DNA from: Ferrimonas sediminicola
GTDB taxonomy: Bacteria > Pseudomonadota > Gammaproteobacteria > Enterobacterales > Shewanellaceae
Assembly: GCF_005116715.1 (NCBI RefSeq)
Contig: NZ_SWCI01000001.1
Span: 248,001 to 312,000 of the forward strand
Length of the DNA stretch: 64,000 nucleotides
Direction of reading: 5' to 3'
Shown here: in pieces, positions 16,549-24,570 of the stretch
How positions within the stretch are numbered: position 1 is the first letter of the stretch
Layout: every line of letters begins with the position of its first letter
Notes under the pieces: model-generated
What the model was told of the DNA's origin: nothing
What the model saw: the letters and a program-made list of their open reading frames with translations, nothing else
Database searches by the model: none
Program-made: the position numbers and the translations under genes

Positions 16549-18462
16549 ATGACAACGACTAGGGAACAGACCCAGAGACTGCTCTCTTTTTGGGTGGCTT
16601 CGCTGAGCATTGTGGTGTTCGCGCTGATGATCAGCGCCTGGACCGCGGCGTTCTCCCATGCCAACCGCAACCAGCAGCAGAATGTGGAGGCGCTGGCGGC
16701 CACCATGGAGCGTCAGTTTTTTCGCAACGCCGACCTGTCTGCCCTGGACCGCTGGCTGCCCGACCTGTTGCTCAGTTACGAGTTTTCCCGGCTTCGGCTG
16801 GAGAGCGATGGCAATGATCTCTATCAGTGGCAGGCACCCTACCCACTGCAGCGTCATCAGAGTCATTTCGAAGTGCGACTCTCCAACGACGTCACCATGA
16901 ATGTGGTGATGCCTGCGCCTCAGATCCTGATGGGATTTTCCGCCCGCGAGTGGGTGGTGATTGGCGCCGGGTTGCTGTCATCCCTGGCGATGGTGCTGAT
17001 CGGCTACTTCTGGCTGACCCGGGAGATGAACGGGGTGGAACTGTTGGCCGCCCGCAGCCGGCGGATCCTGGATGGGGAGTGGAGTGCCGCCCGCGAGCGC
17101 AGCAGGTCTGAACGGCCCATCAGCACCGCCAAGGCGCTGGGCCTGCTGCACAAGGTGTGGCAGGAGGAGAAGGCCGCCAAGCGCAAGCTGGATCACTTCA
17201 TCCGGACCAACACCTTCCTCGACGCCGAACTTGGGATTGGTAACCGCTCCTTCTTCGATCACCGGCTGCAGGCCCAGGCCGAGGGCGGTGTCATTACCCA
17301 GCAGGGGATGGTGGCCCTGTTCCAATTCACCGGCCTCGAGGGGCTGCCGGTGCAGGAGCGCAAACCGGTCAAGCGACAGTTCATCGAACTGGCCCGTCCC
17401 ATCATTGCCGAACACTTTGACACAGTGTTTGCCAACCTCAACTCCCTGGAACTGGCGCTGTTGGTGCCCCAGGTGCCGCTGAAGGAGTGTGAGGGGCTGG
17501 TGTCCAAGCTGATGAAGTGCGTCGAGATGATCACCCTGCCCAAGTGCGTGTACCGCGATGAGCTGCTCTACATCGGTGTCGCCTACTACAACCGGGGGGA
17601 TACCCCGGATCAGGTGTTGTCCGAAGCGGAGATGGCCCTCAAGGCGGCCCTGCTCCAGGGAGAGAGCGGCTGGTTCATGTACGACAAGGGCGCCGTCGAC
17701 CGGGAGCTGGCCCAGGGGTCGGTGCGCTGGCGCAGCATGATCGAGAACGCTCTGGCCCGGGACGGGCTGGTGCTGTTTATGGCGCCGGTGTTGACCCAGA
17801 GCGGTGAACTGGCCCACCTGGAGGTGTTCAGCCGTCTGCGGTCGCCCCAGGGCGAGCTGTTGCGCGCCACTCTGTACCGGACCATGGCCTGGCGCTGCGG
17901 GCTGATTCCGCAGATTGAGCTGAGGCTGGTGGAGATCGCCCTGCGCAAGCTGCGGGATCATGACTGGCCGGTCAGGGTATCGGTCAACATCTCCGCCGAG
18001 TCTCTGCTCCATGAGCGTTTCATCAAGCGGCTGAAGATGCTGCTGGCCAGTTACAGCAGCCGTCGTCAACAGCTGATTCTGGAGATCAATGAACGGGAGC
18101 TGGTGGCTCAGTCGGATAAACTGGAGCAGCCCCTGAGCCAGCTGAAATCCGTGGACTGCCTGCTGGCGGTGGATGGAGTGGGTCAGTCGGTGGAGGAGCT
18201 CGACTATGTGGAGCGCTTCGGTGTCGACCTCATCAAACTGCACAACAGCCTGGCGCAAAAGGTTCACCTTCGCCCAGAAAATCAGTTATATATCGGTAGT
18301 GTTGTCAAGAGCCTGGCTCAATCCAACGTCATCATCCTGGCCGAGGGGGTCGAGTTTGAGGAGGAGCGGCAGCGGCTCGCCGAGCTGGATGTCGTCGGTT
18401 ACCAGGGCGCCCTGGCGGGCAAAGCCAGCGATGATCTGGAGGCGTTGAAACGGGTGTTCTGA
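16549..18462 (+). CDS. csrD: CsrD-like degenerate GGDEF/EAL regulator (MshH)
   Basis: A 637-aa protein from ATG 16549 (AGGGGTG just upstream; GTG 16534 is an alternative). Two membrane helices (about 10-32 and 132-155) flank a periplasmic segment, then a HAMP-like linker, a GGDEF-fold domain starting L-G-I-G-N-R-S-F-F and an EAL-fold domain (R-V-S-V-N-I-S, L-I-L-E-I-N-E-R, A-E-G-V-E). The GGDEF signature is replaced (L-N-S-L-E) and the EAL signature reads E-V-F, so both enzymes should be inactive. CsrD targets the small RNAs CsrB/C for RNase E decay. The location directly upstream of the msh genes is conserved in Vibrio (mshH) and Shewanella. Confidence 0.85.
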   Translation: MTTTREQTQRLLSFWVASLSIVVFALMISAWTAAFSHANRNQQQNVEALAATMERQFFRNADLSALDRWLPDLLLSYEFSRLRLESDGNDLYQWQAPYPLQRHQSHFEVRLSNDVTMNVVMPAPQILMGFSAREWVVIGAGLLSSLAMVLIGYFWLTREMNGVELLAARSRRILDGEWSAARERSRSERPISTAKALGLLHKVWQEEKAAKRKLDHFIRTNTFLDAELGIGNRSFFDHRLQAQAEGGVITQQGMVALFQFTGLEGLPVQERKPVKRQFIELARPIIAEHFDTVFANLNSLELALLVPQVPLKECEGLVSKLMKCVEMITLPKCVYRDELLYIGVAYYNRGDTPDQVLSEAEMALKAALLQGESGWFMYDKGAVDRELAQGSVRWRSMIENALARDGLVLFMAPVLTQSGELAHLEVFSRLRSPQGELLRATLYRTMAWRCGLIPQIELRLVEIALRKLRDHDWPVRVSVNISAESLLHERFIKRLKMLLASYSSRRQQLILEINERELVAQSDKLEQPLSQLKSVDCLLAVDGVGQSVEELDYVERFGVDLIKLHNSLAQKVHLRPENQLYIGSVVKSLAQSNVIILAEGVEFEEERQRLAELDVVGYQGALAGKASDDLEALKRVF

Positions 18463-18594
18463 TTTTTGACGCCGACGGATTTCTGACGAGGGGCATGGTT
18501 GACAGAGGGGAATGTGATACCATTGCCGCACATGTATTTAGTGCGCAAAATATTGTTAATTAACTAATTTAAAATAAATTTAAGCGGCGGTTTT

Positions 18595-19455
18595 ATGGGG
18601 ATATTTTCCAATCGGTCTTTGGTGCCGATTCATATTGGTGGATATTTGTCTGGCAATCTGTGCCATCTGGCCGCGAAGGATGTGCGCCTTGCCCCCGTGC
18701 CCGCACGGAGCGTCGAAGGGTGGCGTTCCGTATTGAATCAACTGCCTAAAGGGCCGAAAACCCTCCGTTTATTGCTCAGCTCTGAGTGCTATGAGGTGAT
18801 CACCGTCGATCGTCCCAATGTGGAGGAGCAGGAGCTGGTGGCGGCGCTCACCTGGTCGGTGAAGGATCTCTCCGCCATCCCCCTGGAACATCAGCAGATC
18901 GACTACTTCGAACTGAAGGTTCAGCCCGCCGGCCCCAAGAAGTTGCAGGTGGTGGTCGCCGACCGCCGCAAGATTCAGCCCCTGGTGGCCCTGCTGCACG
19001 GCCTCAAGGTCCAGGTTGAGCTGATCACCATCGAGGAGATCGCCCTCACCAACCTGATGCCAAAGGATGAGCGGCCCCACCTGATGCTGTGCCAGCTGCA
19101 AGAGAACCGCCTGAGCCTGCTGGTCTCCGTCGCCGGTGAGTTCGTGCTGCAGCGCCCCATCAATGGGGTGGTGTTCGCCGAAGGGCAGGATGAGCTGACC
19201 CGGCAGACGCAGTTCGACGCCATGACCCTGGAGCTGCAGCGCTCCCTCGATTACCTGGATCGCCAGTTGCGGATGCCCATGCCCGTCAGCATGTCGCTGC
19301 TGCTGCCAGTGGAGCTGCAACAGTGGCTCGAGCCGCGCATACAATCGCTGTTTGACCTGCCGGTCGAGTCCATCGCCTCCGCCGACCGGGACGTGGTGAA
19401 CTGCATCGTCGCCTCGGTATTGACCGAGCAACCGGAGGTGCAGCATGAAGCATAG
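18595..19455 (+). CDS. mshI: MSHA biogenesis protein MshI (PilM-like)
   Basis: A 286-aa protein, first of the pilus genes, beginning after a 130-bp AT-rich gap that probably holds the operon promoter. It resembles the actin-like PilM/GspL cytoplasmic part: an early strand (V-P-I-H-I-G-G-Y), a C-L-like ATPase core and no membrane helix. PilM-type proteins sit on the inner face of the membrane and bind the PilN-like protein, encoded next with an 11-bp overlap. Sequence conservation in this family is low; gene order gives most of the confidence. Confidence 0.8.
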   Translation: MGIFSNRSLVPIHIGGYLSGNLCHLAAKDVRLAPVPARSVEGWRSVLNQLPKGPKTLRLLLSSECYEVITVDRPNVEEQELVAALTWSVKDLSAIPLEHQQIDYFELKVQPAGPKKLQVVVADRRKIQPLVALLHGLKVQVELITIEEIALTNLMPKDERPHLMLCQLQENRLSLLVSVAGEFVLQRPINGVVFAEGQDELTRQTQFDAMTLELQRSLDYLDRQLRMPMPVSMSLLLPVELQQWLEPRIQSLFDLPVESIASADRDVVNCIVASVLTEQPEVQHEA

Positions 19456-20047
19456 AGTCAACCTTTACCGCAGCGACCTGTTGCCGGTCAGCGTCAGGCT
19501 GAACTTTAACCGGCTGCTGGCGGTGACCCTGGGGGTGATCCTGGCCCTGTCGGCCCTGTGTGGCTGGCTGAGCGTTGAAACCGGCCGGGCCCAGGCCCGG
19601 CTGGCCGCCCTGCAGAACCAGCAGTCTCAGGCCCAGGAGCAGATTCAGTCCCTCAGTGAACAGCTGGCGGCGCGCCAGTTGGATCAGGGCTTGGCGCAGC
19701 AGGTGACGATCCTCGAGCGCCAGCTGGCGGCCATGGACCTGCTGGCCACAGAGCTGGATCGCCGCAGCGTGATGGCCAACCCCGGGTTTTCCAACCTGAT
19801 GCGGGATCTGGCCCAGAGCAGTGATCAGCAGGTGTGGCTGCAGCGCTTCGGCGTCTCCGACAGCGGCATCCTGCTGCAGGGGCTGGCCCAATCCCCGGCG
19901 GCCGTCCCTCAGTGGCTGGGCAGGCTAGGCCTGAAGCCGTCGCTGCGCGGGCGCTCGCTGAGTCAGTTCCGCCTCAGCGGCAACGACACCGGGCCGGTGA
20001 CCTTTACCGTCGGTCACGAGATGGATTCCGGGGAGGGGGCGCCATGA
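19445..20047 (+). CDS. PilN-like MSHA assembly protein (MshI2)
   Basis: A 200-aa protein with a short cytoplasmic N-terminus (V-N-L-Y-R-S-D-L-L-P), one membrane helix near residues 25-45 and a long periplasmic coiled coil (Gln/Ala/Leu-rich, about 50-110). This is the PilN/GspL layout, and V-N-L-Y is the PilN-type N-terminal motif that docks on PilM. It overlaps mshI by 11 bp and mshJ by 4 bp. In Shewanella-type loci the corresponding gene is often called mshI2. Confidence 0.75.
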   Translation: MKHRVNLYRSDLLPVSVRLNFNRLLAVTLGVILALSALCGWLSVETGRAQARLAALQNQQSQAQEQIQSLSEQLAARQLDQGLAQQVTILERQLAAMDLLATELDRRSVMANPGFSNLMRDLAQSSDQQVWLQRFGVSDSGILLQGLAQSPAAVPQWLGRLGLKPSLRGRSLSQFRLSGNDTGPVTFTVGHEMDSGEGAP

Positions 20048-20715
20048 AGCAGATGCAGCTGTTGAGAACACAGTTTGAAGCCTTGAGCGGCCGCGAACGG
20101 GGGATGATGTTCGCCGCCCTGCAGGTGGTGATTTTGGCGCTGGGTTTGGTGATGGTGGCCGAGCCCATGTGGATGAAGCTTAAGCAGTTGCAGGGATCGG
20201 CAGCCCAGATAGAGCGTCAGTTGCCCCAGTTTCAGGCGCAGTTGCTGGATCTGAACGACCGCCTGACCCTGGATGTGAATGAATCCAACCGGCTGAAGCT
20301 GGAGAGGCTGGCGGAGGAGATCGCCCAGGAGCAGGCTGAGCTGGGTGAGCGGGTGGTAGGGCTGATCCTGCCGGAGCAGATGCCGTCGGTGCTGGCGCAG
20401 ATGCTCGGCAGCGTGTCGGGGGTGGAGCTGGTCTCCCTGGTCTCCAACCCGTCGGAGCCGCTGGCCACCGGCAGCGCCCTCTATCAGCATGGGCTGACCC
20501 TGAGGCTGAAGGGGGAGTTTTTCGGCCTGATGAAGGTGTTGGCCAAGATGGAGTCCCTGCCTCAGCAGTTTTACTGGCAAAAAGTGGATTACCAGGTGGA
20601 GTCCTACCCCATAGCGGTGATGACTCTGGATATTTATACCCTCGGAACTGAGAAGGAGTTGATTCGTGTTGGTACGCGTGCTCGCACTGACTTTGAGCTT
20701 TTCTCTGGCCGCTGA
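20044..20715 (+). CDS. mshJ: MSHA biogenesis protein MshJ (PilO-like)
   Basis: A 223-aa protein from ATG 20044, overlapping the upstream gene by 4 bp. It has one membrane helix (about 24-44), a coiled coil and a ferredoxin-like periplasmic end (G-L-T-L-R-L-K-G-E-F-F near 160, typical of PilO/GspM proteins). It should pair with the PilN-like protein to form the inner-membrane alignment complex. The end overlaps mshK by 50 bp, an unusually long overlap. Confidence 0.8.
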   Translation: MKQMQLLRTQFEALSGRERGMMFAALQVVILALGLVMVAEPMWMKLKQLQGSAAQIERQLPQFQAQLLDLNDRLTLDVNESNRLKLERLAEEIAQEQAELGERVVGLILPEQMPSVLAQMLGSVSGVELVSLVSNPSEPLATGSALYQHGLTLRLKGEFFGLMKVLAKMESLPQQFYWQKVDYQVESYPIAVMTLDIYTLGTEKELIRVGTRARTDFELFSGR

Positions 20716-20983
20716 GATTCAGGCGGAGTCCCTGAGGGACCCCACCAAGCCCCCCAGCTGGGTGGCGCAGGCCCCGACGAAATCGGCGCCGGTGGCCCCG
20801 GTCGGGCAGTTGCAGTCGATTCTGGTGTCCAGGGAGAAGCGTGTCGCCATCGTTGGCGGCCGCGCCTTTGAACAGGGTGACGCGCTGATGGGGTCGACAA
20901 TCAAAAGAATTGAACGAGATGCAGTCTGGTTGGCGGATGGCCGCAAGCTGGTACTGTTTCCCAAGCTAGGTATCCAATTATGA
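20666..20983 (+). CDS. mshK: MSHA biogenesis protein MshK
   Basis: A 105-aa protein from GTG 20666 with AAGGAG seven bases upstream, inside the end of mshJ. A signal peptide (residues 1-20, ending A-E-I-Q-A) precedes D-P-T-K-P-P, as in MshK and PilP-like proteins. The rest is a small beta domain (L-Q-S-I-L-V, then V-A-I-V-G-G), like the homology region of PilP/GspC, that should contact the secretin MshL, whose start overlaps its stop. Confidence 0.8.
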   Translation: MLVRVLALTLSFSLAAEIQAESLRDPTKPPSWVAQAPTKSAPVAPVGQLQSILVSREKRVAIVGGRAFEQGDALMGSTIKRIERDAVWLADGRKLVLFPKLGIQL

Positions 20984-22677
20984 GAAAGATCTGGGAATCG
21001 ATGACCCTATTTCTGTGCCTGTCTCTGACGGCCCTGCTGCTGTCCGGGTGCCAGTCTCTGCCCAAGGAGCGCCAGGATCCCAGCGAGACCAAGCAGGCAC
21101 TGACCCGGGCCATGGAGGAGCAGCAGGCACGGACCACCCAGGTGGCTCCGCCGATGGCCCTGCCGAAGGAGGTGGCCCAGGAGCTGTCCGTGCCCCGACT
21201 CCCGGACAACCGGCGCGCCCAGCCCCTGGTGGATGTGGCCGCCAAGGATGTCGATGCCCAGGTGTTTTTCGCCAGCCTGGTGGAGGGCAGCCGCTACAGT
21301 GCGGCCGTGCACCCCGGTGTCCAGGGGACCATCTCCCTGAACCTCAAGCAGGTCACCCTCGATGAGGTGCTGCAGACCGTTGAAGATCTCTACGGTTACG
21401 ATGTGCGTCGCAGCGGCCGGGTGCTGCAGATCTACCCGGCGGGCATGCGCACCGAAACCTTCGCGGTGGACTATCTGTCGATGAAGCGGGCAGGACTGTC
21501 GGTCACCAGCGTCAACTCCGGCCGGCTGACCGATGACAACGACAACAGCGGCAACCGCAACGCCAACAACGGCTCCAACTCGTCGAAGAACAACAGCAAC
21601 AAGGGAAACAACAGCGACAACAGCCAGCAGAACAGCAACGGCACCTACATCCAGACCCTGAACGAGAGTGACTTCTGGAGCGAGCTGAAACAGAGCCTGA
21701 CCACCCTGGTGGGGAACGGATCCGGTCGCTCGGTGGTGATCCTGCCGCAGGCCGGCCTGGTGACGGTGCGTGCCAACCCCGAGGAGCTGCGTCTGGTGGG
21801 CGAGTTCCTGGGGCAGGCCCAGGAGCATATGCAGCGCCAGGTGATCCTGGAGGCGCGTATCCTGGAGGTTCGACTGAACGACGGTTTCCAGCAGGGGATC
21901 CAGTGGACCATCCTGGAAAACGAAGGGCGTACACCTCTGCCTGGCCAGCCCCAGTTGACCCCCTGGCGTGGCGGCACCTCCGAGGGAAGCTTCGGCAACC
22001 AGGTTACCGAAGCGATCGGCAACCTCACCAGTCTGACCTTCACCAACTCCGATTTCAGCGCGGTGATCAACCTGCTGGACACCCAGGGGGATGTGGATAC
22101 CCTCTCCAGCCCCAGGGTGACCGCCACCAACAACCAGAAGGCGGTGATCAAGGTGGGCACCGACGAGTTCTTCGTCACAGAGGTGTCCAGTACCACCACG
22201 GTGGCGGGCAACACCGCCATCAACAACCCGGAGATTGAGCTGACCCCATTCTTCTCCGGTATCGCCCTGGACGTGACTCCGCAGATCTCCAAGAACGGCG
22301 AGGTGCTACTGCACGTTCACCCCTCGGTGTCCGACATCTCCGAGAAGGTGAAGAGCATCAATGTGCTGGGTGACCAGGTGGAGCTGCCCCTGGCCCAGAG
22401 CGACATCCGAGAATCCGATACCCTGATCCGAGCCAGCAGCGGCGACGTGGTGGTGATCGGCGGCTTGATGAAGACCCTGAAAGAGGACGTGAAATCCAAG
22501 GTGCCGCTGCTGGGTGACATTCCCGGTCTGGGCGCCCTGTTCACCAACACCTCTCAGCGCGAGGCCAAGACCGAGCTGGTGATCCTGCTTAAGCCGACGG
22601 TGATCGAGAGGGGCAGCTGGAAACAGCAGCTGGAGCAGTCCCGGTCGCTGATCAACACCTGGTATCCGAACAACTGA
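20980..22677 (+). CDS. mshL: MSHA secretin MshL (outer-membrane lipoprotein)
   Basis: A 565-aa protein with a lipobox L-S-G-C (Cys 24), so it is processed as a lipoprotein. Residues 75-165 form an STN/N0-like domain, about 240-290 an N1-type KH domain, and from 300 on the secretin barrel, ending with the family signature (V-P-L-L-G-D-I-P-G-L-G near 510). Between the two periplasmic domains (about 182-222) lies a low-complexity Asn/Ser linker of some 40 residues. The secretin forms the outer-membrane exit for the pilus. It is part of one run of overlapping genes. Confidence 0.93.
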   Translation: MRKIWESMTLFLCLSLTALLLSGCQSLPKERQDPSETKQALTRAMEEQQARTTQVAPPMALPKEVAQELSVPRLPDNRRAQPLVDVAAKDVDAQVFFASLVEGSRYSAAVHPGVQGTISLNLKQVTLDEVLQTVEDLYGYDVRRSGRVLQIYPAGMRTETFAVDYLSMKRAGLSVTSVNSGRLTDDNDNSGNRNANNGSNSSKNNSNKGNNSDNSQQNSNGTYIQTLNESDFWSELKQSLTTLVGNGSGRSVVILPQAGLVTVRANPEELRLVGEFLGQAQEHMQRQVILEARILEVRLNDGFQQGIQWTILENEGRTPLPGQPQLTPWRGGTSEGSFGNQVTEAIGNLTSLTFTNSDFSAVINLLDTQGDVDTLSSPRVTATNNQKAVIKVGTDEFFVTEVSSTTTVAGNTAINNPEIELTPFFSGIALDVTPQISKNGEVLLHVHPSVSDISEKVKSINVLGDQVELPLAQSDIRESDTLIRASSGDVVVIGGLMKTLKEDVKSKVPLLGDIPGLGALFTNTSQREAKTELVILLKPTVIERGSWKQQLEQSRSLINTWYPNN

Positions 22678-22681
22678 GCCT

Positions 22682-23599
22682 ATGTATCTGTATCACTTTG
22701 GTTTGCGTGAGCTTCCCTTCTCGCTGACCCCGAATACTCAGTTTTTTATGCAGATAGCGCCTCATGTTGAGGCGCTGCAGGTTCTGCATACCGCCCTGGC
22801 GGCGGGTGAGGGGTTCATCAAGGTGACCGGTGAGGTGGGCACCGGCAAGACGCTGCTGTGCCGAAAGATGCTCAATGAGCTGGGTGACCACTACCAGGTG
22901 GCCTACCTGCCCAACCCCTACCTCAAGGCCGATGAGCTGCGGCAGGCGGTGGCGGCCGAACTGGGGATCGCCCCCAAGGGGGACCAACACCACCTGACCG
23001 AGGCGATCAGCCGCCGGCTGCTGGCATTGGCCGGTCAGGGTAAACGAGTGGTGCTGCTGCTGGACGAGGCCCAGGCCCTGCCCGATGACAGCCTGGAGGC
23101 GCTGCGGCTGTTCACCAACCTGGAAACCGAGTACGCCAAGCTGCTGCAGGTGGTACTGTTTGGCCAGCCAGAGCTGGAGCAGCGCCTGGCCCAGAGCCAG
23201 TTTCGTCAGCTGCGTCAGCGGATCACTTTCAGCTACCGGCTTCGGCGCCTGACCCTGGAGGAGAGCTGTGGCTATGTGGAACATCGTCTGGCGGTGGCGG
23301 GCTACCAGGGCAAGCCGCTGTTCAGCTGGCAGCAGATGAACTGGCTGCACCGGGCGTCTGGCGGGGTGCCGCGGCTGCTGAACGTGCTCTGTCACAAGAC
23401 CTTGATGCTGGCCTACGGCGCCGGGGTGAGGGAGCGGGTGAGTAACGAGATGCTCCGCGCGGCGGTAGTCGATACCGAGTCGGCTCAGTCGTTGCCGCCC
23501 TGGTGGCGGGAGAACCTGCTGATGGTGTTGTCGCTGGGGATGCTCTCCCTGGCCGCTACTGGCCTGGCCCTGACTATCTACCTGGAGAGGTTCCTATGA
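22682..23599 (+). CDS. mshM: MSHA biogenesis ATPase MshM (ExeA-like)
   Basis: A 305-aa protein. Walker A G-E-V-G-T-G-K-T near residue 51, Walker B V-V-L-L-L-D-E-A-Q near 115, and an ExeA/GspA-type AAA core. A single hydrophobic helix near 280-300 anchors it to the inner membrane. ExeA-like ATPases help the secretin assemble across the peptidoglycan. Starts 4 bp after mshL and overlaps mshN by 4 bp. Confidence 0.9.
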   Translation: MYLYHFGLRELPFSLTPNTQFFMQIAPHVEALQVLHTALAAGEGFIKVTGEVGTGKTLLCRKMLNELGDHYQVAYLPNPYLKADELRQAVAAELGIAPKGDQHHLTEAISRRLLALAGQGKRVVLLLDEAQALPDDSLEALRLFTNLETEYAKLLQVVLFGQPELEQRLAQSQFRQLRQRITFSYRLRRLTLEESCGYVEHRLAVAGYQGKPLFSWQQMNWLHRASGGVPRLLNVLCHKTLMLAYGAGVRERVSNEMLRAAVVDTESAQSLPPWWRENLLMVLSLGMLSLAATGLALTIYLERFL

Positions 23600-24570
23600 G
23601 TGTCATCAACAAGATGCTTAAGGACCTGGATCAGCAGCAGCGTCAGCGAATCCTGCAGCCCAATCTGGCGTCGGCCGCACCGCTGCAGAAGCCGCAGGCG
23701 ACACACAACTGGTGGTGGCCGATCCTGACGGCCAGCCTGGCACTGACCCTGTTTATCTGGGCCGGTCTCTGGCCCAGGCTGCAGGGATCGCTGAACGCCA
23801 AACTGGCCGGCACTGAGATTGGGGCAGTGCCGGCAGCGGGCCAGGCAGAGGCCACTGGCCCGACGGGAGTCGTGGCTCTGCCCTCGGTGCCGTCGGAGAC
23901 GGCGGCTGAGGAGCGTCGGGAGGCGCAGCCTGAGGAGGTGACCACCGCCGAGACGCCACAGGCCGAGCCGGCTGAACCTGCGCCGCCGAGGATGGTGGTG
24001 GCCCCGGCCAAGTTGACGCCCCGGCAGCAGGCGCAGGCCCTCTACCTGCAGGCCAAGGAGGAGGGCGGCCTGGATGGGCTGCGCCAGGCCCTGGCCCTGG
24101 ACGAGTCCCTCCACCCGGCCCGGCTGCTGCTGGCGCAGCGGCTGGCGGAGGCGGACCCGGGTCAGTCCCTGGTGTTGCTGGCCCAAGCCAGCCGCCGCTG
24201 GCCTGGGGAGGTGGACTACCCGCTGACGGCGGCAGAGGTGGCCCTGGCCTCAGGCGCCCGGGAGCAGGCCAGCCTGTGGCTTGGGCAACTGAATCAGAGG
24301 GCGCTGCCACTGTCCGGCCTGGCCCGGCGGGCCGAGCTGGCCAGGGAGCTGTCGATGCTGACCCTGGCGGCCAACGACTATCGGGCCCTGGCCAGGGCCG
24401 AGGCCGACCAGGGCCGATGGTGGCTGGGGCTGGCCCACAGCCTGGATCGCCTGGGTCACTACGGTGAGGCGGTCAACGCCTACCGCCGGGCGCTGGCCAC
24501 CGGCACCCTGTCGATCAGTGCCAGAGACTACATTGAGCAGCGGCTGCTGCAGCTTGGAGATGCAGGATGA
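23596..24570 (+). CDS. mshN: MSHA biogenesis protein MshN (TPR)
   Basis: A 324-aa protein from ATG 23596, overlapping mshM by 4 bp. The N-terminus M-S-V-I-N-K-M-L-K-D-L-D is the conserved start of this family. One membrane helix lies near 45-65, then a Pro/Glu/Ala-rich spacer (about 75-150) and TPR-like helical repeats to the end (Y-R-R-A-L-A near 300). It should be a bitopic inner-membrane scaffold with its TPR part in the periplasm. Confidence 0.88.
   Translation: MSVINKMLKDLDQQQRQRILQPNLASAAPLQKPQATHNWWWPILTASLALTLFIWAGLWPRLQGSLNAKLAGTEIGAVPAAGQAEATGPTGVVALPSVPSETAAEERREAQPEEVTTAETPQAEPAEPAPPRMVVAPAKLTPRQQAQALYLQAKEEGGLDGLRQALALDESLHPARLLLAQRLAEADPGQSLVLLAQASRRWPGEVDYPLTAAEVALASGAREQASLWLGQLNQRALPLSGLARRAELARELSMLTLAANDYRALARAEADQGRWWLGLAHSLDRLGHYGEAVNAYRRALATGTLSISARDYIEQRLLQLGDAG

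Noticed and set aside
18499-18521. TTGACA near 18499 as the msh promoter
   Set aside because: A perfect -35 box, but no -10 box at suitable spacing; the AT-rich stretch nearer mshI is as likely, so neither is annotated.
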